From: Campylorhamphus procurvoides
Lineage: Eukaryota; Chordata; Aves; Passeriformes; Dendrocolaptidae
DNA: 64,000 bases
Direction: 5' to 3'
NCBI GenBank assembly: GCA_013396655.1
Contig: WBMV01001904.1
Coordinates: forward strand, 388,597 to 452,596
Part shown: in pieces, positions 51,951 to 64,000 of the stretch
Position numbering within the stretch: position 1 is the first letter of the stretch
Layout: each line of letters begins with the position of its first letter
Notes under the pieces: generated by a model
What the model was told of the DNA's origin: nothing
Database searches by the model: none
What the model saw: only the letters and a program-made list of their open reading frames with translations
Program-made: the position numbers and the translations under genes

Positions 51951-53799
51951 GATGTACCCATGTATTCACATGGACCAACATCTCCACCTGTGTGTGGATC
52001 TGTGATCATATTTGTACAGAAAAAGTGCTCAGGTCCCTTTTGATTTACAGCATATTATGTAGGAAGAAAACAAAGCTGCTTGTGTTCAGTGAGTCACTAT
52101 GGAAATGAACATCCATGAGCACTTAAGTGCTTGAAACAAAAAGTTCATCCAGGAAAATATTTGCAGTGCTGAGCGCTGCAGATCAGGCATGTGCCAGCTG
52201 GCACAGGAGAGAAGTGTGAGCTGACTTTGGATCTGCACTAAGTGCTTCCTTCTGACACTATTTAAATCTTTTCACCCTTCTCCTTTGCAATAAATCCCCA
52301 GTTCCAGCCTGCAGTGGAGGCAGCACATGGCCTCATTCTGAGTGCTCCCTGTGGGAGTCAGCAAGGCTACTCTGCAGTTACTTGGTCGTAGGGACATGAG
52401 TTTAGGAATGGGTTTGAGTGCCATCATGCTGCACATGCAGGACAATCAGGGGATCAGACCCAGCATGGCTGTCCTGAGTCACTGAGGACAGTGTGGACCA
52501 GGAGGCTGGGCAGAGAGGAGGTCTGAAGGGACAAAGCAACAAAGCAATTTTGGGATTACAGTCCTCTGAGTTCACCACTCAGAAAATGGAATTTCCCTGT
52601 GTGGAGAGAATGTTCTAAGTTAATGGGTGAAGGATTGACATAAATCCTTCAAATTTTCATAGATTAAGTCACTTTATTCACTTTCTCATATAATTCCAGA
52701 GGTGGAAGATAAAAAGTATCTCAGAAGAAACTTTTGGAAAAGTAATAGAAAGCATCTATAAATTGTGGACTGATGGCAAAATATGTAGTTAAACAAAACC
52801 CGGCATCACCCAGGTAGTCCTGTTGGATTCTGCATTGGTTTCTTAAGTTCCTCCACTTGCTAATTAGTGTAGGAGAAAGGAAATCTCGCTCACTGGTGTA
52901 ATTACCATAGAGCAGTGCTATAGTGACCTTAAGCTATGAGAAGTCAAAGCTTTAAAGCAGAACTCATAAAACTCTTAATGAGTTTCCCAGATGCTAATGA
53001 GCCAGCCAGCATCCATGAAGGCTGTGTGTGCTCAGTTCTCTCCAAAGGCTGTGGAATGATCCCTCTGACCCTTCTGACACGTCTCTCCTCTGCTCTCCCA
53101 GGCTGCAAGGGGTCATGTCAAAGGCTGAGCCCGTTAATTGCACTCTGGATATTGGCATGTGTCAAATGAGTCATTCAGTCTTCTGAGGTGGAAAAATGAC
53201 AAATTATAAAGCTGCTGGCGATGTCACAGGGCACGGAACCAGCAACCTGCAGGGATGCTGTCCTCAGGGTCCAGCAGTGCTGCGTTCATTACTGGCACAG
53301 TGGCTAATGAGCTGCCCCATCCAGGCTGAGCAGGGAATAGTGGTTAACCTGGGTCATCCCAATCCTGGCCAGCCACATCCAGCCTGAAAGCACATTTACA
53401 CAGTAGAAGTTCTGAATGCCCTTCAGCTGGCTTGCCTCTGATTTAGCAGTTGACTCATTTAGACCTTGGGGATGCTCGCTGGTCACTGACTTGCAGTTCA
53501 GCCAGAGGCCAATTGATCAGCAGCCCTGTCACCAGAGGGTCCTGGCACAACAACTTGTCACCCCCTGTGTTTGAAACAGGGATTGCTGCTTCCTAGCACA
53601 GCATCTAAATTGACTCACACCTAAATTGACTCAGGAGCAGTGTGCAACCAAAGTAATGCAGACCAAAGTAATGCAGACCACAGGCCAGCCCAACTGCTTG
53701 TTGACGAGATCTGATGGTTGCTGTGGTTTTATATCTCCCAGGGATCCCTGCAAGTCTCCTTGTCTAGCAGCCAGACAGGGATTGGCCTCAATTCTGCAA

Positions 53800-53890
53800 A
53801 TCAGAATAGTACGGTTTGGTTGGGGACCTTTAAAGGTCATCTAGTCCAACCCCCCTGCAATGAGCAGGGACATAGACAAGATCACGTTGG
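53800..53890 (-). mobile_element. CR1 LINE 3' end, short fragment
   Basis: 'acggtttggttggggacctt' then 'taaaggtcatctagtccaac' and 'ccccctgcaatgagcaggga'. Reverse orientation, with the 'caatgagcaggga' variant also seen in the copies near 58.7 kb. Confidence 0.87.
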
Positions 53891-55528
53891 TGACAGCTCT
53901 GATCTGGTACCCGTGTGCAGGTATTTCAGAAAGGTCATCAAGTCTAGGGCAGCTTTTCTTTAACAAAGGAAATGCACCTTGTTAACAACAGCTGCCTTAT
54001 TCATCCTCATGCTTTTTCTCCTCTTGGTGTACAGAGGCTTTCAAAGCATATTTGCTTTGGTCAGCATTGACAAGTATTGGGAAGTTGCTTGCAAAGCAAG
54101 AAAAAGCTGCATAAAAACATTTTATCAGAGTTGCCAACATCATAAATCTCCTAGGAAGCGTTTAGTTCCCTCTCCTGCTGAACTCATAAAGATGATGTAA
54201 AACAAAACAGATCCAATCTGCCACCCCCTCCAACTCTCTGATTGGAAGGAAAGCCTTGAGCTTGTGCAGCCCCAAACCTCGTCGTGTGACTCCTTCAATA
54301 AATCAGCCCTTCCCACACGTTCTGAGATGACATTAGCTGCTAGGCACAAGACATTTATGATTCATATGGGACAGGATCTTTGCGAAATGGTTCCAGCAGT
54401 CCCATCTGCAGCATAAAGCTGAAATGCTGGGTAGTCAAACTCAGTTAAAAAACAAATGCATCAGACCTCCTGGTCCTTGTTTCACGTGCTTTTGTCCATC
54501 AATGACACATCAGAACCTTTTTGAATGGTGTTATTTATCAGTTGGTCATATCCGAATCAACAACACGAACAATCCAGCTGTCTCAGCTCAGTTATTTTAC
54601 TGTTCAGAGACAATTTCGTTGGCACAGCAGTGTGTGTACGCCTCGAGTAGGCTGCATATATCCCATCTGTGCCCACACTAAAATGAGAATATTTAGTTTG
54701 CCAGGACCAGATTAACATCTGCATCCAGAATCATGTAGAAGGCTCACCTTAGACTCTGCAGAGATCATGTGGATGTGTAGCTGTAATCATACAGGCAGCA
54801 TTTGGTGGGTGGGATCCAAAATGGACTTTCAAAAAGGTGGTGGTTTCCCAAGAACCTTTTTGCTTTATGACAACAGAGCAGAATTCCCAGCTCACCTGTG
54901 TCCCAGGCTCGAGAGACACCTCAAATCCACTGCAGGAGCACCCTGATCAGTGGAGGTTTCATCCATGACATGAGCACAGCCCAGAGAGTTGTTTATTCTG
55001 CCCACACACAGGTGGTTGCCTTTGGGTGGCCCCATCAGCTCCCATGGGCTGTACTGACAATTTTCCCACTGGCTACAAGAGGAGCTTGGAGGCTGGCCCA
55101 GACACCTGTGGGTTACAAAGAGGGACCTCCTGAGCCAAACCACAGACTGCTTTGTCTAAACATAACCTGCCAGGGGCCACCTGAGATGGCCCGGGGTGTC
55201 TGAGACACCCACATGGTGTGATAGGGTGAGAAACCAAACCAGACAGGGCTCCAAAGGGCTCCTCTGTGTCGCAAGTACCACATCACATCATCCTTTTATA
55301 TCAAACCAAAGAAAAGCACTCTGTATTTACTTAATCTCTCCTGTACCTCCTGCTCTTCATCTGCAGTGAAAATGCTGATTATCCTGCATTAGTCACCCAG
55401 TTTTCTTCTCTTTGTCAAAATGATATATGTATCTAATCTTTAGAGGGATGAAGTCTTCAGTGTGAGGCTGTTTACTGTTTGGTTTCTATGCCCCCTGCTT
55501 TTCTGGTATAATTAAGCTGTGAGGGGTG

Positions 55529-55561
55529 AAAAAAAAAATAGAAAATAAATAAATAAATAAA
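55529..55561. repeat. A-run plus (AAAT)n microsatellite
   Basis: Ten A bases followed by repeated 'aaataaataaataa', intergenic. Confidence 0.95.
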
Positions 55562-55949
55562 AGAAGATGACAAGAGGAAGTAAAAGCTATAAAATAATTG
55601 TAACGGGCAATAAAGTGCCAAGGAAAACATTTCCAAGTTACAGTACAGCTTTCCACTGTGAAACTTCTGCCTTTGGCTGGAGAGCTGAAGGAAGAAGAGT
55701 CCATCAAAGCAACTCTGAGTTTTCCAGAGTCAGCCCTGGGACTGGGATATGCCACAACCCCTGGAGCAGGCACGTGCCTGGTAGGCAGGTTAGAAGGGAG
55801 CATCTCCTGTGACAATGGAGGTGAAAGAAGCCAAAGCTCCCACATCCAGCAGTCCTGGGATTTGCCATCCCTGTGGCTCTGGGCAGTGTGCAAGTGGGAC
55901 ATGGCTCCTGTCTGCCCAGCCTGGGAAACCAGCAGAGCTTGCATAAATG

Positions 55950-56352
55950 GAAAACTTCTCCTAGGAGGAAGGGCTGAGAGAATTGTTCAGCCTGGAGAAG
56001 GGAGGGAGACCTCGGGGCCCCTTCCAGTGCCTAAAGGGGCTACAAAGACCTGGAGAGAGACTTTTGACAAGGGCTGTAGTGACAGGACAAGCAGAGAATG
56101 GTTTCAAACTGACAGAGGGCAGGGTTAAATGGGATATTGGGAAGAAATTCTTTTGTGTGTGGGTGGTGAGACCCTGGAATACATTGCCCAGAGAAGCTGT
56201 GGTTGCCCCATCCCTGGAAGTGTCCAAGGCCAGGTTGGATGGGTCTTGGAGCAACCTGGGCTAGTGCAAGGTATCCCTGCCCATGGCAGGGGTTTGGAAC
56301 AAGATGATCTTTAAGGTCCTTTCCAACCCAAACCATTGTATGACTGATGAAT
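55950..56352 (+). mobile_element. CR1 LINE 3' fragment
   Basis: About 400 bp in plus orientation: 'ttgttcagcctggagaaggg', 'ggtttcaaactgacagaggg', 'gggatattgggaagaaattc', 'ccatccctggaagtgtccaa' and 'gatctttaaggtcctttcca'. Apparent ORFs on both strands here are CR1 shadows. Confidence 0.94.
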
Positions 56353-57308
56353 CCTCCTTTGGGGAAACCAACAAGGGCACCACAGACATTTCTCCTTGGG
56401 TGACCCTTTGTACTGGATCCCATCATTCTTATGTGGGGAAGAGCTGGATGTGTCTCACTGTGCAATTTATAACCTGATACATCCCCCATGATGTTTCCAT
56501 TTCTCCTACACCCCTGTCTATCCCCTGGGGTTCCCATTATGAGCACTTCACCTATTACTAACCTGAAATCCACTCTCCCTAGTGCAGAACATCATCTGTC
56601 CTGCTGCCCCTATCCCTCAGGAGTCAGGAGAAATATTTTATTAGTAGCATCATTACTGCTCCCCATTCACAATTCTGATGAAGAACTCAGGGGACAGCAG
56701 GACGCTGCCACTGGGAAGCAACAATATTTCCATCAGACTCGTCCTGGTCATTATCTCACATTCTCTAAGTTAAAACTCCAGAACATGCTGCAAACACTTT
56801 GAATATAATAATATAACACTTTATTTACTTGCATAGGGGCTGGACACACATAATACCTTTTGCATATGAGATCCCCTGGGTTATCAGTGAATTCTTACCA
56901 TATTGCCATGTCTTGCAGAAGAGATTTTGTAGTTTTTCTGTCTCTCCACTTAACTATGGGTTTGGATACTTCCAGAATCTCCCTTCTGCTCAGGGAATAT
57001 ATTTCAGTACTTAGCCCAGTGACTGAAAAAATAAAATTGCTTGTGTGTCAGCTAAGCTACAGAAACCTCTAGTGTAGCAGGTTTTCTCCTTACATAGACC
57101 AGGGGCATCCACCTGAATGTAAATGCTTACAGCCTGGAACAGATATGTATATTTCTTTTAAATAATTTTAAAATAATACATACATATGTATAAATCATTC
57201 TGGTATGAATCATGGGGGAATCTGGTTGTGGAATCAGCTCTAATTCAAAGAACATATGGGACTAGAATAAGATACGGCTCAATAATATTCACTCTGTCTT
57301 TTTGTTGT

Positions 57309-57373
57309 GTACATACATACATATATATATATAAAAATATATATAAATACACGAACATATATATATATACACA
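57309..57373. repeat. Compound (TACA)n/(TA)n microsatellite
   Basis: About 65 bases: 'acatacatacatatatatat', then 'aaaatatatataaataca', then 'catatatatatatac'. Intergenic. Confidence 0.95.
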
Positions 57374-58655
57374 GCAGTCTAACTGCTGCACTTGAGCCAG
57401 TCAGCCCAGACTCTGCTCTGTACAGTCCCTGGAGTCCAGGCTATAGGGATAAGTGAGAAACAGGCTCTGCTTGTGCAGAAGGCTTAAAAGTCAGGTCTCA
57501 TCTGAGGACAGCCCTTTGTCCACCCCTTCTCTACTTTGAAATTACCCTGTTTTGCTACTGCCACCTCCTTCACACCAACAACCCTTGAGATGATGCTCAA
57601 GTCAGACTGTCTTCTTACAGCACAGAACCCATGACTGCCTCAAGACACTGACCATGGCAATCTCCATCTGAATTGTGAATTTATCTGCTTCCTTCATGAA
57701 CAAGGAGGCAAACAAAGCAGGGTTTCACATTATGTCTAACACAGGATTTATCTGCAGTCTTCTCTTATGGGTTTATTAGTTAATTCATGCACAGCTTGGA
57801 TCAAGAGTCCTTATAGGCTCATGTTACTCCAGCACAAATTCACTGTAAGTAAAGAAAAATTAGCTGCTCAGATTAGTGCTCTGCAGAAAATTAAAAGGGA
57901 ATTATTCAGCATTTGAGATGAATTAGCAAAAGCACAGATAGAAATTCTTTGTCTGTGCGAGAAGGACATAGGAGAGGTGAGGTGATGTTAAAGTACTCAT
58001 TATCTGGAGAAAACATGGCAGCATTAATTGGGAGCAAACCAGGGGAAAAAGGAGGGGTGGGGGGAAGGGAAAAAGAAAGAAAAGCCTCACTGAGATAATG
58101 CAGTCCTGGAGGCAAGACACACCAAACCATGGAGAGCAGAGGTTGGGATCACAGCATTCTTACATTGTGCCCACACACAGATCAGCAGAGCTGTCACTGC
58201 TGGCCTCACCTCTCCCTCTCATGGAGCATTAGCCTGGTCAGACATGGGGGGTGACTTGCAGCTCAAGGGGGTTAAGGGTAAGAGCCCAAGGTTGCCATCC
58301 ATCAGCTGAACCTGGCTTTTCTATGATCAAGCCTGAATGGTTTAACTGGAAAATCTGTTTCTGCCAGAAGTCAGTCATTTCTACAGCTCTGGACACAAGT
58401 TTGGCAATGAAATCCTGCACAAGCATCCACAGCTTCCAGCTCATGTCACTGATCTTGGGCAGAAAAGTGTCTTTTATTTAATTGCCCTATGCTCCTCCTG
58501 TGGTCAAGAGAGAGCTAGTTAGCATAACCAAGAGTCCACAGCATGAATTATCTTGAAAGAGGCATCTGAAAGGGATTTTTAGGCCTCTCTAAGTGCCTGT
58601 TTCTCTCTGATGGCAATAAATGAGCTGGGGGATATTTGTCCGTGTTTAGACCCAT

Positions 58656-58776
58656 TGAATCATAGGATAATTTGGGTTGGAGGGAATCTTTTAAGGTCAT
58701 GTAGTACAACCCACCTACAATGAGCAGGGACAGCTTCCACTAGACAAGGCTGGTCAGGTCCCTGTCCAACCTGACT
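58656..58776 (-). mobile_element. CR1 LINE 3' end (first, probably artefactual copy)
   Basis: 'gaatcataggataatttggg' then 'caatgagcagggacagcttc'. It is cut by the N at 58777. The same bases recur exactly at 58902-59022, so only one copy is probably real. Confidence 0.85.
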
Positions 58777-58777
58777 N
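58777..58777. other. Assembly gap marker (single N)
   Basis: One ambiguous base at the junction of the 245-bp duplicate copies. Confidence 0.99.
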
Positions 58778-58901
58778 GAGTCCACAGCATGAATTATCTT
58801 GAAAGAGGCATCTGAAAGGGATTTTTAGGCCTCTCTAAGTGCCTGTTTCTCTCTGATGGCAATAAATGAGCTGGGGGATATTTGTCCGTGTTTAGACCCA
58901 T

Positions 58902-59310
58902 TGAATCATAGGATAATTTGGGTTGGAGGGAATCTTTTAAGGTCATGTAGTACAACCCACCTACAATGAGCAGGGACAGCTTCCACTAGACAAGGCTGGT
59001 CAGGTCCCTGTCCAACCTGACTCTGAACACTTCCAGGGATGGGACATCCACCACCTCTCTGGGCAACCTCTGCCAGTACCTCAACACCCTCATTGCAAAG
59101 AGCTTCTTTCTTTTATCTAATCTACCCTCTTTCACTTTGAAGCCATTGTCCTTGTCCTATCACTACGTGCCATTGCCCAAAGTCCCTCTAAGCCCACCTT
59201 GGAGCCCTTTAGGCTCTGGAAGGGGCTCTCAGGTTTCCCTGGAGCCTTCTCTTCTCAGGGCTGAACATCCCCAGCTCTCCCAGCCTGTCTCCAGAGCAGA
59301 GGGGCTCCAT
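58902..59310 (-). mobile_element. CR1 LINE 3' fragment
   Basis: Reverse orientation: 'gaatcataggataatttggg', 'gaacacttccagggatggga', 'ctctgggcaacctctgccag', 'cctatcactacgtgccattg' and 'gggctgaacatccccagctc'. Its distal part recurs exactly after the N at 59460. Confidence 0.92.
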
Positions 59311-59692
59311 CCAGCTGAGCTTGTGAGATGGATCATGCCTGAGCTTTTTCATGGGTTTGTGTACAGGATACAAGACCTGCTCCAGACTCATCAGGGGATC
59401 CAAGACAATTACTGAGAACAAACCTGTGGTAACAGCACCAACCCTCACCACAATCCAGCNCTCAGGTTTCCCTGGAGCCTTCTCTTCTCAGGGCTGAACA
59501 TCCCCAGCTCTCCCAGCCTGTCTCCAGAGCAGAGGGGCTCCATCCAGCTGAGCTTGTGAGATGGATCATGCCTGAGCTTTTTCATGGGTTTGTGTACAGG
59601 ATACAAGACCTGCTCCAGACTCATCAGGGGATCCAAGACAATTACTGAGAACAAACCTGTGGTAACAGCACCAACCCTCACCACAATCCAGC
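59228..59692. repeat. Exact 232-bp direct duplication around a single N
   Basis: 59228-59459 and 59461-59692 are identical, separated only by the N at 59460. Same structure as the neighbouring duplication. The 682 bases between the two Ns therefore overlap both neighbours. Confidence 0.97.
59460..59460. other. Assembly gap marker (single N)
   Basis: One ambiguous base at the junction of the 232-bp duplicate copies. Confidence 0.99.
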
Positions 59693-62600
59693 CTGACCCA
59701 AAACAGCAGAGCTGTAACACACAGGTACCACATGCCAGAAAGCTGTAAGTAACAGCAATTTTCTTGTGTTGAAATCTTTTGCTGACTTCAGGCTAGAGTA
59801 AAAGGGGGGGAATAGTTTTGAAGGCTTCTTTTTGTCAGTTCAATGTCTTGTTAAATACCTTCAGTTCATGAGTGCAGCCGGGAAACTGGTCCTGAAAGCC
59901 CATTTTCCCTGGAGCACCAACAGACTGTGATCTAATGAAAGAGAGCAAGAGTTCTCAGCAAAAATCCCAGCCTCTTTAGGTATGACAGTATGTGCAATTT
60001 TAAATCCATTATCCACCAATATACCAGCTGTGCTTCTTCCACCACTTTCTCCAACAAAAGTATTATATCAAAGGCTGGCAGCTGTCATAATGCTTTGATC
60101 CATGTTCAAATTGCCATTCTGAATTTAATATGACATTTTTAGCTGAATCAAAACAAGAGAAATTTCTCTAATTCCAGCATTTAACAGCCTTTCTGTCTGC
60201 TGGCCATGCTCAGGCAGAGGAACAGGGGAATGGTCACATTGAAATCTATCTTTGATCTATGTCCCTGTGCTCTGTGATAGTCACTGGCACAATCTTTATG
60301 TTTCAGACAGAAAAGTAGACCCACAATACAAGCCAACCCCATCCTCTGAGATCGTTCTCTGACTCACTTTTTTAAAATAAAAGATAAATAGCTTTGACAC
60401 TAAAATCCCATTAAACACAACTGAGGGAGCTGATGAAGACAGAGCCAACACATCTGAAATAATTCATTTGCCCCCAACATCCAGTTCAGGGAGACCTACA
60501 GAGCAGTGGAAGCATTGCACCTTCTGAAACCATCAGCATGACAGCATTGGATGTTTGTATTTTCCATGACATTTTCCATGTGAAGGAGGAATTAAGAGCC
60601 CAGAAATAGCTTTGTGGATGCATTGACTGAATGTGACTCCACACACTCACCAGCCCTGGGATCAAACAGCCCCACAGTTTGCAGGGCAAGCCCTTGGCAA
60701 TCCCAGTAGAAACATTTGGGTTTCAACAAGTGACTCCAACTGGAGATTTCCAAAAACAGCAAACTCACACCCTGCTCACAGTGGTCCATCCCTACCCAAG
60801 CTGTGAGGGCTTTTTTGGAGTAAGGTAACACTTGTGTATCTCACAACCAGCTCCAATAGGGTGTGGAATAACCTTCTTGTTCTGACACCCTGTTCTGATG
60901 TATAAAAACAGATGGTGTAACTATTGTTATCTTTCCATGTGAATGGGAACACTGTAGGAAACACGGACCATACCAGCAGATTACAGAGGAATTGTGCTGT
61001 TGTTTAGTCTTTTGAACAGCCTGGGACATCAGCTGAGCTGACTGTGAGACCACAGAAAGGACAAGGGTGTTTCCTAGTAATCACAAATAAAGGATGGGTG
61101 AAGATTCCCTTTGCAAGAATATTCACACATTTACACTTGGCTTCCTCAGAGATGTCCAGGAGCCAATCCCGAGGAGAGCACGTAGAAATCAAGGAATGAG
61201 GCAGTCATCCACTGAGGCTAAAGACAAATTTAGTCTTGATGCTTAGTTACTGAAAGACAGCAGGAGTTTCAGTGGAAAAGGCTTCCTGGCTCCTCTGTGG
61301 TTTTTGCAGCCAACACGTCACCCATTTAGCTGTCTGCAGTGAGTACTAAAATGTCAGAATGGAACATGAATTAGTCTCTAAAAGGAATCAAGGTTAAAGG
61401 AACAAAATTAATGTGTTGAACTGCTGAGCACCAAGTGAAACTGCAAAATGCTAAACACAAACTACTGATATGTACGGAAACCAGCCATTCTCTGTCCCAT
61501 CAGAAACGGATCGGTGACAGCAGGACATTCTCTGTAAACACCCCCTTTCCAAACTTGATGTCTTAGTCTTGAGTCCTTGCCATCCAGGGCTGTTTATTGC
61601 CCCTGTGAAACCCCCAGGACAATCAGGGATTCCATGGCCAGCCTGGTTTTATCCCAGAGTGCTGCAGCTTTTTCTCCTGATCCTCTACTTACATCTTCCT
61701 GCTGTAAGAAGCCAGGAAATGCAAACCTAAGAAGAGATTCATCCTACATAGGGTAGGTTCATACCATGAAAGCTTTGAGAAGCCATTCCCATTCTATCTC
61801 TGAATCTGAAATCCTTGCTGGATTTGCAGAATTTAACGTGCTGCAGAATCTGTGCTCAAGGCACCATCAGCTGGTGGGGACTGGAGACTTCTGTTCTCTT
61901 CTTATTTTCCTGCAGACAAAGTTCTGCAAGATAGTTCAAGGAGGGATTGGTCACCCCCTTCCTGACCCATTCCACATCTCTCTTTTTAGCCTTCCCAAAA
62001 AGACAGCTGTAAGGCCTCCATATGGATAAGCCTTGTTGGCATCTCCTCAGAACACCTTGAAAAGCCCTTGAAGGGACCCAAGGGTCCAGGTCACAAAGAA
62101 AACACCAAAAAGAAAGCTCCACAGCTCCTGGGACAGCTCTTCTTGCAGACCAAACAGCTCCATGAGCCATCTGCTGCCCTCCTAAGGGAGTACCTTCACC
62201 CATGAACCAGGGTTGGGAAGCTTCCTGTGCAGATTAGAAACTGCTACTGCTGGTTTTGGGGAGGGTCAGCCTGTCTCTCCCAAAGCTCAACGTGCTTTCC
62301 CTGATCTCCTTCCAGCATGTCTCTGCTGCCTGTCCCTGCTCCAGGACCCCTGAACCCTGACATCTCCCACTGCGTTTGCGAGCCCTCTCATAACCTAAGC
62401 CCCTCTGCAGGTCAAGTTGGCTCCAGCTTTTCCCCTTTCTAGAGAGTTATTTCCTTCTTTATGTCCTCTCAGGCCTGCTGAGGAGCTCTCCAAGGAGTTT
62501 GCGATGTCAAAACACACTCGTAAATCAGTTCTCTGCAGCTTTCCCAAGAATGAGCACACAGGCGCCGCCGTGTCCCTCCGAGTAATTTCCCACCGTCCTG

Positions 62601-64000
62601 TTCAAGAGACACGGAGCTGCTCAGTGGATTCTCAGCCCCCAAAAAATTCCTTCCACTTTTTTCTCACTGCATTACAGAGAGCACAAGTAGGTGTTTGCAA
62701 ACAAGCCCAGCCAAACACGAAGCCCCAGGCTCCCCCACCCCACTCAAGGCAGACATCAACAGGGAATTTGACAAGCTGTGCAATGCATTATCTCATCCCT
62801 GCAGCAGCTTTCACCCACGTCTTGTCCCATCAGAAGCCAGTTTCCTCACTAAAAATGTCAAACCATCTCAGAAAAGGATGCTCAAAAATACCTCACTGCT
62901 TTACAGAATCTTATGTTGTTCATAACTCTTTTCCAGCGAGTTTTTTTGGGGTTGTTTCAGCTGAATATTGACAGCTCAGCCTCCCCTGTAACACTGAACA
63001 ATCAGTTGGGTGCTCAGCAGCAAGGAAGCAACATTTTTAAACTGGTCTTCACAACCTCCAGGGCCTGCTGGCTGTTGGTAGCAAAGTGATGCCTCACAGT
63101 GACACAGCTGAAATCCACTAATAATCACCTGCTGGGATATTGCTTTCTCACCCATTGCACCATTCCAGCAGCACGACCACTGAGCAAGTCCCTGCCAAAA
63201 TAAATGCCACTGAGATCTCCATCTGTCCTTCCTTGGACTTTTCAGCACAGGGTGCTTTGAACAAAAGAAAGTGGCATCAAGAGAGGAGAAAAGGCTGGTA
63301 AGAAGCCCATCTCTGACCTTGTGGTTGCAATGAGTCTTTCATAATACACAAGGAAGTCAGTCGACACTGGGGAAGACAAGGAGAAGAGGACGGCCATGTG
63401 TCTCACCTCCATGGCTGTCAGCACGTTTCTGACTTGTTAGAAAAGCTGGTTCTTAGCCAAGATGCTCTCTGTTGTCACATTTCTGAGCAAGACCTAGAGG
63501 GCACATCATTGCACTGGCAGTCTTTGGTTGTGTGTGAGATCCATGCTGGCTCCACAGAAGCAATAAAATGTCCTCGAGAAGCACAGCCAAAAGAGAGATG
63601 TGGCTTGGAGTTGCCTGACAAGAGTAATCCACTGAAAAACCAAAATCTTGCAGGCTGGAGGTAGTGCTCTCCAATATAATTCTCAGAAATCTCAGCAGTG
63701 ACTTTGTTGCCTTAGGGTTTTCATGAACTTGTAGATTTTTATACTTCTAGGTATACTTCTCACATATAGCGTAGCTAACAACCTCTAACCCTGTGTTAAC
63801 TGTCTTAAGGGTCAGATAATAGCTGGAACACTGCGCAAGGAAAACATGTACCAGAGCTAAGGCAACTAGATATCATGTTAGTTAAAACAAGAAAGCAAAG
63901 CCCAGCAACCTTGGAGAAGCTCCAATAAGGCAAAGGGGTCTTAAGACCTCCAACTCAATTCTAAGAGAGGCGAGCCATGAGGGAAGTTCTGGGCATGGAC

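Larger units (their letters stand above)
58532..59022. repeat. Exact 245-bp direct duplication around a single N
   Basis: 58532-58776 and 58778-59022 are identical, separated only by the N at 58777. An exact duplication meeting a single N is the signature of contig ends placed side by side without merging their overlap. Confidence 0.97.
48736..64000. other. Intergenic region downstream of CRHR2
   Basis: No coding exon I can support on either strand. It contains CR1 fragments, simple repeats, a 41-bp tandem duplication (50725-50804) and the two N-flanking duplications at 58532-59692. In mammals GARS1 lies tail-to-tail with CRHR2 (established synteny). Its conserved C-terminal region was not recognised on the minus strand here, so it would lie beyond the window or elsewhere. 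Confidence 0.6.

Noticed and set aside
55486..56573. Several ORFs of 150-177 codons on both strands
   Set aside because: Much of this stretch is a CR1 fragment (55950-56352), and the 177- and 156-codon frames run through it. The 152-codon minus frame at 55486-55944 lies just outside it and reads through the AAAT repeat as a Phe/Leu string. No domain in any of them.
62417..62971. 184-codon plus-strand ORF in the intergenic region
   Set aside because: Low-information Ser/Pro-rich composition, no motif, no splice or polyadenylation context that I can support.
1..64000. CRISPR arrays, bacterial operons, riboswitches, tRNA or rRNA genes
   Set aside because: No regularly spaced repeats, no operon-like gene packing and no tRNA/rRNA consensus seen. 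The sequence is a vertebrate nuclear locus.

Overview
This window is vertebrate nuclear DNA, almost certainly from a bird. It holds many short, 5'-truncated CR1-type LINE fragments, recognisable by the 'ccatccctggaagtgtccaa' block and the 'ttccaaccc ... attctatg' tail. Coding DNA is sparse and split into small exons with GT/AG borders. The only gene I recognise is the 3' part of CRHR2, the corticotropin-releasing hormone/urocortin receptor 2, a class B1 G-protein-coupled receptor on the + strand.

Layout: 1-8618 is intron (or 5' flank) upstream of the first visible exon. Eight coding exons lie at 8619-8736, 13157-13310, 15443-15503, 19604-19676, 31018-31103, 33786-33921, 35401-35442 and 47572-47712. 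They total 811 bp, and joined phases are consistent throughout. They encode 269 residues, from the end of the first intracellular loop through TM2-TM7 to the C-terminal tail and stop. The signal peptide, hormone-binding ectodomain and TM1 are not in the window. The 3' UTR runs to about 48.73 kb and ends with two AATAAA signals.

About 15.3 kb of sequence downstream (48.73-64.0 kb) has no gene I can support. In mammals the tail-to-tail neighbour is GARS1; none of its exons was recognised here. This region holds CR1 fragments, simple repeats and an assembly artefact. Two single-N gaps (58777 and 59460) are each flanked by exact duplicate sequence of 245 bp and 232 bp, which looks like unmerged contig overlaps.

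No new multi-gene system is evident. The points most worth a second look are the false duplications around the Ns, a 96-codon minus-strand ORF inside a CRHR2 intron (17289-17579), a CT microsatellite forming the polypyrimidine tract of the TM5 exon, the in-frame 42-bp TM7 mini-exon, and a few unclassified repeat-like stretches.
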